Shown: piece after piece, positions 25,601 to 33,900 of the stretch
Numbering within the stretch: position 1 is the stretch's first letter
Layout: each line of letters opens with the position of its first letter
Origin: CAZZEX01 sp964653285
GTDB taxonomy: Bacteria > Chloroflexota > Anaerolineae > B4-G1
Length of the DNA stretch: 64,000 nt
Reading direction: 5' to 3'
Assembly (NCBI GenBank): GCA_964653285.1
Contig: CAZZEX010000009.1
Coordinates: 11,503-75,502, forward strand
Translations under genes and position numbers: made by a program
The notes under the pieces: generated by a model
Seen by the model: only the letters and a program-made list of their open reading frames with translations
Database searches by the model: none
What the model was told of the DNA's origin: nothing

Positions 25601-26731
25601 ACCCTTGAGATGCTTAAAAACACCGATGCGGCTGGCTGCGAGGGCGAAACGATTGAACATACCGGCTTGCGTGGCTACCTCTGATTTCCAGGCTGGATGT
25701 TCCTTGTCCGGCGTCACGATGGCGGAGATAATCAGTTCCAGTTCCTCAGATTCTAAAGCAACTTCTGTGACCCGGGCGGCGGCTACGCTGAAGTCAGAAG
25801 CAGAAAGCCCGCCGGCAGAGTACGCGCGGAACGCTTTGTGGCCGGTACCGATGAATATCAACTGGCTGCCTTCGACGCCACGCTGGCACATCTCGGCGAA
25901 GCGTTGGAAGATATCAATGCTGATGTTGCCCCGGTCGAGGATGTAGCCAAATTCGTCGGCGATGATGATCAAGCCCTTGTATCGCGTCTTGAACTTGGGG
26001 TTGGACAAAAAGTCATGCAGGATGGCTACCAGGTTATCCTTGCTGTAGCTGAACTCGCGGCCTACGACGGCGCGATACACCTCACGGAAGACGTTCAAGG
26101 CTTCCTGGGCGAACTCAGACAGATCGTCTTTGAGGGCGCCCAAAGTCCGACCGGGATAGCGGGCTGTCAATTCGGCCCGAAAGTCGTTGAAGGTGCCGCT
26201 GGGCCCACCACGACGCTCACGCTCCTCCCAGCGTTCGATCTGGCGTACGGCTTCCTGGTAGTGAGTGTCCAACCAGGCTTCTTGCAATTCCTCCCGCTCA
26301 ATAGCGGCCTGAACGGCGCGCAAGATCATGCTGTCAAAGTCATCGCCTTTGCCATAGTCTCCCAGCACTACCAGGTAGCGCCCCTCTCCGCGCAAGTTGC
26401 GCAGCTTTTCAGCGCCGTCTGGATCGCGTTGCTTCCAGTGGTCGAAGAATGCGGCCATCTCAGGGTCGCCGGGTTTGAGCGAGAGATAGTTGGCCAGCAT
26501 CAGGCACAGATGCGATTTGCCGGTGCCGTAGCTACCTGTCAACAAGTAGACGCGGTTATCGAGGGGGTAGAGAGCGCGCGTCAGGCGGGTGAACGCCTCG
26601 CGGTGCGACTTGATCGGCATATACTGTTCCATCCGGCCCCGATTCTCGGTGGGGTCGTTAAACGTTGACACCAGTTGGACGTACTGGGCGTAACCGCTGT
26701 GAATGGTGATAAGGTCGCTGATTTTGGTCAT
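22607..26731 (-). CDS. brxC: BrxC/PglY-type large ATPase (DUF6079-like)
   Basis: The protein is 1374 aa, matching the very large BREX ATPases. Walker A is TGSYGTGKSH at residues 65-74, and Walker B is GLIIIADEFGYIL near 250-262. The ATPase module (to about residue 480) is followed by long helical and beta regions. The start has GGGAGG five bases upstream, and the stop is four bases before pglZ. BrxC is needed for both methylation and exclusion in studied BREX systems. In this window it is the only canonical BREX ATPase besides BrxL. The palindrome at 26746-26778 separates it from the preceding brxF-like gene. Confidence 0.9.
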   Translation of the reverse strand: MTKISDLITIHSGYAQYVQLVSTFNDPTENRGRMEQYMPIKSHREAFTRLTRALYPLDNRVYLLTGSYGTGKSHLCLMLANYLSLKPGDPEMAAFFDHWKQRDPDGAEKLRNLRGEGRYLVVLGDYGKGDDFDSMILRAVQAAIEREELQEAWLDTHYQEAVRQIERWEERERRGGPSGTFNDFRAELTARYPGRTLGALKDDLSEFAQEALNVFREVYRAVVGREFSYSKDNLVAILHDFLSNPKFKTRYKGLIIIADEFGYILDRGNISIDIFQRFAEMCQRGVEGSQLIFIGTGHKAFRAYSAGGLSASDFSVAAARVTEVALESEELELIISAIVTPDKEHPAWKSEVATQAGMFNRFALAASRIGVFKHLKGPELRQRIVENIYPMHPMATHCLIEMSTEVGSNARSVFSFFSGALESVPVPGSYPWYVAQTEVKSDGRLNLYTADELATYFAAELKPDNTEVREGVRQQIRNYQASLREAQKQAQAQLIGELDPMVERTLRLLLIYEISKVASTFENLAFGLYCESPAEKSQLQNRLAELVKQKILFQSSTGIYEFRRSEATDFESLIEQYKSDPGNVSEDLAAEVMTLVSLGRGGAWLEAKNHNQPYTEDKRLLRVFARPGDLQAQYPLEDAGEMVDFFTYHEQRLQSETEWKARYEGVQVYVLCETDEDIARARRATETNQSDRVIAGVPRQPIPIREGVMNLRAALHIQKSEDLDAMTLQDRSRLQEDIIGDERRETGYSGDFVKTRRRYLEAKELCWYGQGGAVLVAQPQSEYEPADELIGRLYEKHNKWPHPYLNQIHVSRFGPGKDVPLTDAVGALLRTHRRVEIDHSAPANRGEIRYLKNVLANSGALQQTVPASGNVAPYDVESSAVKFRGKLPALAAMLDTLRALNQGDTLPVRKLLAAHADVPYGQGPIALSLYLAYAVRALGDELRLQLQPGAVGYATMNDPDLIIALVNNEHPNAILERQTISPAARALINTIYNLFAAEPGVAGQQHTVNEAHAALRDWWGQLPNLAQVPEIYEDDETDNSTQALVKLMRNVEGTNPYRLVLEQLQTAYGFPEDAMITASSQPKILEGLKQDKAAIENGARRVKDTLLKRLMAPFNPASDFYGDYQTAIADWYKNLGDEQKDEYAPWHSHASRAVVQRLRTIVNIETTFFDQLPADAGLGLGRVDDWRRDRNDEYVQMLEAALERIAANRVKLPAPRWKIRGVYKKEDLQTRSQILFRGGVVLEIHAPEPGVKVLVTDADEDPRTALQRQTVEDKYDLSVKNTRVVKLVSQGEDGSFGQVITLSFINEDRKYEASPLTQQTLLEREYKFVYPEDKDALLVLLSSILRDVIKEGVVDEDDARQMLIELADKLKGLY

Positions 26732-26745
26732 ACCGTCCTCCCATC

Positions 26746-26778
26746 AGAAACCGGGTTTTTGGGAAAAACCCGGTTTCT
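26746..26778. repeat. Perfect 15-bp inverted repeat within the BREX operon
   Basis: AGAAACCGGGTTTTT (26746-26760), GGG loop, AAAAACCCGGTTTCT (26764-26778). It is a dispersed-palindrome type. On the plus strand it is followed by TTTT, so it could terminate antisense transcripts. On the minus (operon) strand it lies between the brxF-like stop and the brxC ribosome site with no T-tract, and may dampen brxC or stabilise an mRNA end. Confidence 0.85.
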
Positions 26779-26780
26779 TT

Positions 26781-27263
26781 TTACAGAGCATGGAACGCAT
26801 CTAGTGGCAGGATGCGTGGTTGGCCGCGCGTATTTCTCAGATCGTATCTGACGACAGTCGGATTGGTTTGCACGATGAACACAAACGTTTTGTCCGTGAC
26901 GCCGGGCGACTTCAATCTCAAGTCAATCATGGCCACGAATTCCTCGAGACGTCGTTTAGTCCACGTGTTGAGTAGGAAATCCAGGTTATCCACGACGACG
27001 ATGCCGGTTCCAGTTCTCTTAGGCACGTCCAACTTCAGCAGCAACTTCTCCAGGTCACGAGGTCGGAAGCGGTCGATGCGTTCGGCCAACTCCGGGTGTT
27101 CCACAAAGTAAACCTGTAGATCCAGTAGATATGCCCCCAGCACATCGCGTATGCGACGTGCCAGTTCCGTCTTGTGGCTCATCGCCGGTGCGTGGATGAT
27201 GCAGGCGCGAAAGGTCTCCTGTCCCTGAGTGGTCAGATATTGGCGCAGATCGTATTTAGCCAC
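26781..27263 (-). CDS. BrxF-like P-loop protein with degenerate Walker A
   Basis: The protein is about 160 aa. I chose the GTG at 27263: AGGAG lies seven bases upstream, and it overlaps the end of the DUF4007-like gene by eight bases. An ATG-type start at 27335 would overlap that gene by 80 bases. The nucleotide-binding loop reads HAPAMSHKTELARRI, keeping Lys-Thr but not the glycines. The Walker B strand GIVVVDNLDFLLN is intact. Size, fold and location resemble BrxF of BREX type 3, an ATPase-like accessory protein. Loss of the P-loop glycines suggests weak or no ATP hydrolysis. The name is by analogy and needs a profile search. Confidence 0.55.
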   Translation of the reverse strand: MAKYDLRQYLTTQGQETFRACIIHAPAMSHKTELARRIRDVLGAYLLDLQVYFVEHPELAERIDRFRPRDLEKLLLKLDVPKRTGTGIVVVDNLDFLLNTWTKRRLEEFVAMIDLRLKSPGVTDKTFVFIVQTNPTVVRYDLRNTRGQPRILPLDAFHAL

Positions 27264-28218
27264 CTCGTCGCTCCTGATAATAGGTCCGCACAGCTTCGAG
27301 CCAGGTCGACCCGCTTGTGGTGACTGCCGAACCACTGCGGAAGCGCACCTGATCGAGGTTGGCTTTGGACTCGATGGTCAGCCGGCCCGCCTCGTGCAGC
27401 TCGTTCAAAGCCTGGCGGATGTACATCTCACCTTGGCGCATGATGCGGCCCGGGCTATGATCGGCGTGGACCAATGTGGGGATCTCGACACCCGAACTGC
27501 CCGGCTGGTGCCGGTCGCGATAAACTAGCGCGGTGGCGAGCAGGATGAGCGGTGGCACTGGCGCCACATCCCGGTTGACGGCGTAGACGTTATGCCGTAC
27601 CTCGCGCAGGTAGTTTAACGGCGCAAACATCTCTTCCACATAGCCAGTGAAGAAGGCGCGTAGTTCATTACGAACCTTCTTGCGAATGGAACGCTTCGAC
27701 CAACGGCCGACGAAGGGAAGGAATTGATCGGCAGCCTCTCCCTTACTGACTTCCGCAACCGCGGGCAGGACGCCGTTGCACATATAGTTCCAGACGACCA
27801 GCAGGGGATTGGAAGCAAACAGATAGTGCAACAGCCAGAGCGTGCCGGGTCGGTCAAAGAAGGGGTCGTGCTGCAAGACCAGACGGCCCAGCGAGGTCAC
27901 GTGCAAGGAACGCGGCACCAAGAGTTCCATGTTGACTCCATACTGGGCAAGTGCCTCGACTCGCGAGTCCGACATACCGGTAGCCTTCGCCAGTTGTTCG
28001 TATACAGATCCCTCGGGCCGGCGTTCGCGGGCCAGATAGGTCAGCACACGGCTGAGCTTGTCAGCGTAAAGGTAGAAGCCCCTGGTAAGCTCCAATTTCC
28101 CATCGGGATGCACGCCGCCTAACCATTCCTCAGGCGACGTGCCGTCCTCGGCTGGTGGGACGGGCGCGATTTCCTGTGTTTCACTTTCCACAAGGGACAT
28201 CCAAAGGTCGGCTTGCAT
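27256..28218 (-). CDS. DUF4007-like protein, first gene of the BREX operon
   Basis: The protein is 320 aa from the ATG at 28218. A TTG four codons upstream is also possible. Diagnostic-looking blocks are ALAQYGVNMELLV, HVTSLGRLVLQHDPFFDRPG and TLWLLHYLFASNP followed by VVWNYMCNG. They match the DUF4007 pattern of a winged-helix-like repeat with NM and TLWLLHY. DUF4007 proteins occur beside PAPS-reductase-like DndC/BrxP genes in phosphorothioation and BREX type 4 loci. No such gene is adjacent here. Two ATGTTAACT repeats sit just upstream of its start, so it may lead the transcript. The function is unknown; a DNA-binding adaptor is an inference. Confidence 0.6.
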   Translation of the reverse strand: MQADLWMSLVESETQEIAPVPPAEDGTSPEEWLGGVHPDGKLELTRGFYLYADKLSRVLTYLARERRPEGSVYEQLAKATGMSDSRVEALAQYGVNMELLVPRSLHVTSLGRLVLQHDPFFDRPGTLWLLHYLFASNPLLVVWNYMCNGVLPAVAEVSKGEAADQFLPFVGRWSKRSIRKKVRNELRAFFTGYVEEMFAPLNYLREVRHNVYAVNRDVAPVPPLILLATALVYRDRHQPGSSGVEIPTLVHADHSPGRIMRQGEMYIRQALNELHEAGRLTIESKANLDQVRFRSGSAVTTSGSTWLEAVRTYYQERRGG

Positions 28219-28239
28219 CTCGGCTTCCAATTCCTCGGT

Positions 28240-28264
28240 ATGTTAACTCTAAAATATGTTAACT
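28240..28264. promoter_or_regulatory. Two direct repeats upstream of the BREX operon
   Basis: ATGTTAACT occurs at 28240-28248 and 28256-28264, with a 16-base period. Each contains the palindrome GTTAAC. The site is 22 bases before the DUF4007-like start and probably overlaps the promoter or leader. It fits an operator for a regulator bound at two sites. Confidence 0.5.
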
Positions 28265-28347
28265 AATGCGTTTAGAAGGTTACATAGCTCAACTGCGCTG
28301 AGCCAGCATATCTTTCAGGCGGTCCGTGGGATAGTATATTGTCTTAA

Positions 28348-28812
28348 TCAGATGGGACCAAAGTAGAAGGTGTTCTCAGCCGGGTCTATGGCAAACCGAA
28401 TGCGACTCAGGAAACCATCCAGACCAATAAAGTTCGGATGGGGCCATGTGTCACCCGGGCGCAGCATGGGCACGAACACAGTAGCGCCAATATTGAGACT
28501 ATGCCCTTGCTCAGCTTCCAGGCTGATCCCCATTCTGAGCAGTCTGCCCTTGTAGAGCATTCCTCTGATCATCAATTTCTCATCAGGCTCATAGTCAGCG
28601 TGTGCTACCGCGCCAACCTGTCTGGCTATCGCCGGATCAATGACGCACCACGGCGCACCGGTATCCACAATAGCATGCACAATCATTCGTCCCTCCAGAG
28701 TGACCGGAAGCACTACGCGAGCAAGCCGTTCCTGGCCGGGATAATGATCCCGGTAACGAGTCGCACCGCGCGCAAAGCCGCCAGAAATGAGGAGGTGGGC
28801 GAACCGCGCCAT
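28348..28812 (-). CDS. Retropepsin-like aspartic protease
   Basis: The protein is 154 aa. VHAIVDTGAPWCVIDP carries the D-T-G-A catalytic triad of a single-lobe, dimeric retropepsin-like enzyme, and the C-terminal NFIGLDGFLSRIRFAIDP fits the second conserved strand (hydrophobic-hydrophobic-G). There is no signal peptide or membrane segment, so it should act in the cytoplasm. It starts directly after the stop of the DUF5678-like gene, with which it is probably cotranscribed. The target is unknown. In a defence island it could process or activate a partner protein. Confidence 0.75.
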   Translation of the reverse strand: MARFAHLLISGGFARGATRYRDHYPGQERLARVVLPVTLEGRMIVHAIVDTGAPWCVIDPAIARQVGAVAHADYEPDEKLMIRGMLYKGRLLRMGISLEAEQGHSLNIGATVFVPMLRPGDTWPHPNFIGLDGFLSRIRFAIDPAENTFYFGPI

Positions 28813-29529
28813 TTATAGCACCCTGGTGACGACTGTACTGGCGGCATCCTCGCCCTCACCGATGACTGGCATCAGTTCTTCCAGTGACACGGCTGCTCCT
28901 AACAATTGCCCCTCACGCACAGCCACCCACAGACCTCGATATTGGCTTGCATGTTCATCAAACCAGGCCATTGAAGCACTCAGTCCCCTGGCGCGTGGCG
29001 GGCGCACAGCGCGCACGACGGGAGGAGCCAGTACCCGAGCGGCCCGTTGGACGCGCTCGTGGTTGGGGAACAAGCGTCCCCCCAATTGAGCCAACTCGAT
29101 GGCCAGAGATGCCATCTCCAGGCTCAAAGCCAGGTCTATGGCTGTGGTAAGTTCATCGGGCTGGTGAGCGGACCAGTCTATCGCTTCGGCCAGTGCCGCA
29201 AATGCCCGGCGATCAGCGGCGCGTGCGCTTTCTTCCAGGAGAATGATGGGAGTGCTCGTGGCGGTGATACTTGTTTGATGATCATTTTCTACTGAGATAT
29301 AGTCGCGCCGGGTGGTGGACGTGGCGGCATCTGCGCCCCCTGCTCCTGCGAGCGTTCTTGTACCCTCTTCACTCCTGGGCCAGACGACCACGACCCGACT
29401 CGACGTGCCGGGCCAGACGTCGGGCAGCAGCGTTATCCGAGGGCCGGTGCTGTCCTCAGGCATGATGTCTGGGTATATCTCTGCATCAAGGAGTTGTTCC
29501 AGAGCATAAGCAATGGCCAGCGTGTTCAT
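28813..29529 (-). CDS. Protein with C-terminal DUF5678-like domain
   Basis: The protein is 238 aa from the ATG at 29529, with GAGGAGGT upstream inside the end of the previous gene. The N-terminal part (MNTLAIAYALEQLLDAEIYP) and a middle helical region are unfamiliar. Two acidic/Thr-rich stretches look like linkers. The C-terminal ~60 residues (AWFDEHASQYRGLWVAVREG, then QLLGAAVSLEELMPVIGEG) match the short DUF5678 pattern seen next to retropepsin-like genes in other bacteria. It is the middle gene of the TIGR04255, DUF5678, retropepsin trio, with gaps of two and zero bases. The function is unknown. Confidence 0.6.
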   Translation of the reverse strand: MNTLAIAYALEQLLDAEIYPDIMPEDSTGPRITLLPDVWPGTSSRVVVVWPRSEEGTRTLAGAGGADAATSTTRRDYISVENDHQTSITATSTPIILLEESARAADRRAFAALAEAIDWSAHQPDELTTAIDLALSLEMASLAIELAQLGGRLFPNHERVQRAARVLAPPVVRAVRPPRARGLSASMAWFDEHASQYRGLWVAVREGQLLGAAVSLEELMPVIGEGEDAASTVVTRVL

Positions 29530-29531
29530 GA

Positions 29532-30314
29532 TCAGACCTCCTCCCCTGTCGTTAATCCAGGTTGGAAGACAGCCAACTTGCCATCGGCGATGCACCATCT
29601 GAAGGCGCTATAGATGATCTGATGGTAGCGGTGACAGCGGGTGATGAGGTCATCCAGACCTACATTGCCTTCAGTGTAGAGATCGAAATCCAGCAGAAAC
29701 CTGGGTTCGGGCGGTGTTCCTTCGTGGATCAACCCATAGCGGAACACAAACCGGTCTCCTTCAGTGGTTGCCTGTATCCGTTGCACCGCCAACTCGGGAG
29801 CCAGGATGACGTCCGTCTTGAGCATCACCGTCAGTTCGTCCCGCACCAAGTCAAGCACCTCACTGAATTCACCTGAATCGGTGAATGTGGTGTCCAGCAT
29901 ATTGATATAGCGTAGCCCGATGCGGGTAGCATAAGGAACGGTGTAGACCGCCTGTGTCGCCTCGGCAGCATAGGCAAGGTAGTCAGCAAAATCCGCCCAA
30001 TGGCGGTAGGCTGTGGTGCTCAGGGCGTAGAAATCAGGTCCCAGACTCACCGTGCGTGTTCTGTCTTGGCTATGAAAACGATATACAGGCGGAGGGAAAC
30101 CAACACGTCCACCTGGCTTTACCCCTTCCATCTCGACAACCACACCGCGCTCGACTTCCAGCACAGGGAAGCGAGCCCGGATGTGTTCCTGAAATTCGGC
30201 CGGCTCCTCGTGAGCGATGCGCAATATAGTAGGGAACCTGACCTGACAGATGACCTCACGCAGGGGGGCATTGGCCAGGTGAATGTCCTTAATGGCGGGG
30301 AAGTTTAGCGACAT
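29532..30314 (-). CDS. TIGR04255-family protein
   Basis: The protein is 260 aa with AAGGAGA five bases before the ATG. The opening LANAPLREVICQVRFPTIL and the middle ATRIGLRYINML are the marks of the sporadically distributed TIGR04255 family. The C-terminal half is a regular beta-rich domain (FLLDFDLYTEG). It has no membrane segment and no catalytic motif. Family members often sit in variable regions next to toxin- or protease-like genes. Its biochemical role is unknown. It is the first gene of a three-gene cassette ending in a retropepsin. Confidence 0.7.
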   Translation of the reverse strand: MSLNFPAIKDIHLANAPLREVICQVRFPTILRIAHEEPAEFQEHIRARFPVLEVERGVVVEMEGVKPGGRVGFPPPVYRFHSQDRTRTVSLGPDFYALSTTAYRHWADFADYLAYAAEATQAVYTVPYATRIGLRYINMLDTTFTDSGEFSEVLDLVRDELTVMLKTDVILAPELAVQRIQATTEGDRFVFRYGLIHEGTPPEPRFLLDFDLYTEGNVGLDDLITRCHRYHQIIYSAFRWCIADGKLAVFQPGLTTGEEV

Positions 30315-30478
30315 AGCGCTCTCCTTGTTAATTCAGACTTGCCAGTATTATGATGTGATAGGCGAGATTGGTCAAGTCAGACGGGTTGAATATGTCTTTT
30401 CCAATTATGTCTTGCTAATGAAGTAGTAAAGACATACGCGGATCATCTGCCGCAGTGCGGTTGGAACATACGTCGGTG

Positions 30479-30841
30479 TCATAGTTGGGCTGCCAGTTGT
30501 TTATAGGCGTGCGCTTTGGCCAATCTGACCAGATGTTCCAACGTCAAGTATCGCTCCAGTTCGGCTTCTTCTCGCTGTGAGAGTTCCCCCTCCTTGCTCC
30601 GGCGCAACAACTCACTGACACGCGTCTGGAGTTCGGGGGACGGGCGAATGTCCAGCACTTGCTCTGGCGCTGGTTGGCTGGCCAGCAATTCCATAATAGC
30701 GTTCTCATCCTGGAAGTCAGTTGGCCCTTCAGCCGATATTTCGCGCAGGCCGCGTTCCAATATCTCTGGCAAGCGTTCGCGGAAGCGCTGTAACTGCTGT
30801 CCCAACGCATTGGGTACCTGTATGGTGATCTCAACCGTCAT
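30479..30841 (-). CDS. Conserved hypothetical, antitoxin-like protein
   Basis: The protein is 120 aa with GGGAGGT four bases before the ATG. It begins MTVEITIQVPNALGQQLQRF, a short ribbon then helix like an AbrB/RHH-type start, followed by helices ending LSQREEAELERYLTLEHLVR. Similar solitary proteins are common in cyanobacteria and Chloroflexota, often upstream of PIN or RelE toxins. No toxin follows here: the next gene downstream is the TIGR04255 protein 164 bases away. It may be an orphan antitoxin or a DNA-binding accessory. Confidence 0.5.
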   Translation of the reverse strand: MTVEITIQVPNALGQQLQRFRERLPEILERGLREISAEGPTDFQDENAIMELLASQPAPEQVLDIRPSPELQTRVSELLRRSKEGELSQREEAELERYLTLEHLVRLAKAHAYKQLAAQL

Positions 30842-30916
30842 CGTGACCTCCCTTCACCAGGCCATAAACCTGTGAAACACGAAGTTCACGAAAGAGCACG
30901 AAAACCGCGAACCCTC

Positions 30917-30958
30917 CCTTTCGCGCCTTTCGTGTTTCCTTTCGCGTCTTTCGTGGTT
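30917..30958. repeat. 21-bp direct repeat, two units
   Basis: Two 21-base units starting CCTTTCGCG and ending TTTCGTG(T/G)TT follow each other at 30917-30937 and 30938-30958 with two differences. The array lies at the 3' end of the methylase gene, between it and the 120-aa gene. Related CACGAAA-type text precedes it (30878-30905). Confidence 0.7.
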
Positions 30959-33900
30959 CAACGCCCCTCCACAATCGCGATCTCCTCCTCCGTCAACCCA
31001 TACAGTTTGTACACGATCTGGTCAATCAAATCATCGGTGAGCTGAATCTTGCGCCGCACCTCGGCCAGCTCCGTCTCCATCTTTTCCAGCGGGGCCAGGT
31101 TCACCGGCACGAACTGGGGCACCTTCGTTGCGTGAAGTTTATCCAGTGTGGTGCGGGTGTAGCCGCCGGGGAACTTGCCGGCCCCATCGAAGCCGCGCAG
31201 GTGGGCGAAGGCATAGTGGTAGAAGCGGCCGGCCGCCTCATCCAGCGGCAACCGGTAGGCCGGCAGCCACTGGCGGACGAAATTGCCGTCCCGATCCCGC
31301 TGATGCTTCCGCCAGCCGTTGTCCGGGTCGCGCAGCTTGGCCCGCACCTCCAGCAGCCAGCGACCAGGGCGACCACCAGGGTGCGCCCCTACTTTCTGGC
31401 TGAGGCGCAACCCCTCGATGTCGTGGCGGACGGTGGAGAGATCGCTCGCCATCTCGCCAGCAGCCAGCGGCCCGCCCAGGGCCTTGTCTAGCCGCAGGCA
31501 AGGCATATCACGCTCCACGAAGCGGAACAAGTCGGTCTTACGCTCCAACCGCTGGCGCCCTTTGTGGAAGTCAATCATCTGCTGGGCCAGGTAGGCCAGC
31601 AGGTCGTGGACAATATCGGATTGTTCGGGTTCAAGTTCAAGCCTTTCATCAACGACTCTCATCAACTCGGTGAAGTCATTTTGTACTAGGCCAATTCCAT
31701 AGTAGCTTACAGCCCCGTCTGCGAGTCGTTTACGTTCACCAGTGGAGCTAGAGAACTCAATCCGACGTACTGGAAGAGCGCGAAGATTGGCAAGAGTAAC
31801 CTGGGGAAAATCATCACGGGTTGCTATCGTGGAGCGTGTAATATAAGCGAAAGAGAATAGAGACGAGTTAAGAAGTGCGGTAAGATACAAGGGAGAATAA
31901 CCAGGCTCTACAAGCTTGATATTGTACAGATCTTTCTTGTTGACAAACGGCTCATCTATGTATGCGGCCATCAAGCGAGACTGGCGACTGATAAGTCGCC
32001 GAACCAAGACTCGCGGCCCCTCGAAGTATACGGTCGATCCAGGTTGTTCACGCAGATTCGGCCCGTATTTTATCCAGGTCTGCGGAGACCACCTTATCAC
32101 ATACCGATAGACATCCCCATCAAAATAGCGCCTGCAGTTATCACCTCTTGCAGTCTGAGACAGATCTTCGTCGTTGGGCAAAACCCCACGCGCCGAAATT
32201 GTCATCTCATCCATCCGAACCCAAGGCATCCGGGCGAGGCTTTCCATTAGGGTGACAGCACCTCTATCAAGAACTATCCGGCACTGTTCATCTCGATACC
32301 AGGAAGAGGCATCCACAGTCCCTAGATCTATCTTCCCTCTCAACTCCTTGCAGGCTGGTTCCCGCTTTCCAAACCGTTTGAACCTCACTTGCTTTGCTAC
32401 AAATTCATCGTAATAGCCAATGTCTCGCTCTTTTTGGATAACATAAATGCCTGTGTCGATATAGGCATCCGGAAAGACATCGTATGGTAGCTCTATGGCC
32501 TGCAAAAGCTGGCAGGATGAAAGAATCAGCTTGCGGAGGTTGACAAAGGAAATCCCGGTCTGCCAAGAACTTGGAATGATGAAACCAAGGATCCCGCGTC
32601 TGGTGAGAATATCCAATGCGCGTTCCAAGAAAGCCACAAAGAGGTCTAGTGTGCCCGACCTAGACACCCAAGCTAGTATGAACTGGCGTGTGAAGGTGTT
32701 TAGGATACCTCCATATGGAGGATTTCCAACCGTCGCGGTAAAGCCACGGCTCTCGCCTGTTAGGAATACATTCGGCATTTCCAAGTCCCAGTGGAAGAAC
32801 AGCATCTCAGAGGCGACACTTTCTGCTCTGCTGAGCAATTGCTCGTATCCTGGCACTGGAGCAACTGTACCACTTACCAGGTATCTGCCAATGGCTTGCA
32901 TTTGCCGCCTGTCCACGTCCACGCCGAAGTGACGTGCCGTCCAAATATCCGCCAGCCGTCGGTAAGGCTCCAGCTCGGCCCGCACCTGTTCATAATCAGC
33001 CGCCTGGGCTTTCACGTCCTCCGCTCTCTCAACCACCCGGGCCGAGATCTGGGCCAGCAGGCCGGTCGCTGCCGTCACGTGCTGGCTGAAGGCCGGGTCG
33101 TCCAGCATCGAAAGCTGTCCTGCTTCCCGAGATTTGCGCTCCTTGCGCGATGGTTTGGTGGAGACCACCCCCGCCAGCACCTCGGCCAGATCCTCCAGCC
33201 GGGCGCCGATGAGGCTGTTGCCCTGACGCAGGTGATGATCCAGGAAGGAGAGCGGCTTGCCCTCGGCCACGCTGGCCAGCCACAGGCTCAATTTGGCCAG
33301 TTCGACGGCCATCAGGCTCAGGTCTACCCCATACACGCAGCGCTCTACCACCCGGCGCCGCCAGGCCGCCGGGTTGGCATCAATCAATTCATTCTTCCAG
33401 GGAGTCAGGTGCAGCGTCTCGACGATGAAATTCGTGATCTGGTGGGCGGCATTGACCAGGAAGTGGCCGCTGCCCATTCCGATGTCGCAGACACGGAAGG
33501 TGAGCACCTGCTCTTTGACAAAGCGCAGCAGTTCCTCGTCGGCAGTGCGCTGCATGCGCGCCCGCTCATCGGGGGTGATGGCCGCAGCGATCTCCTCTAG
33601 CCAGTCAGAGAGTTTCTCCTCTAGCGATGCCCGCCGCTCCTCCAGCCCCCGCCACACCGTCTGGCGCACAATGTAGTCCACGATGTGCTCGGGAGTGTAA
33701 TAGGTGCCGGTGGCGCGCCGTTCGCCGGGGCTCTGGGAGAAATAGACGTCTCCCTGCTTGATCTCCACGTCGGTTCTGCGGGGCGCGCCGTCCTGGCCCG
33801 TGCGCAGGAAGCGGACGTTGCCCTTGCCGTCCCGCCGCGCCCACAGCGTCTCCTCGGCGATCTGGAGCCTGTACTCGATCATCCCCTCATAGATGCTGCC

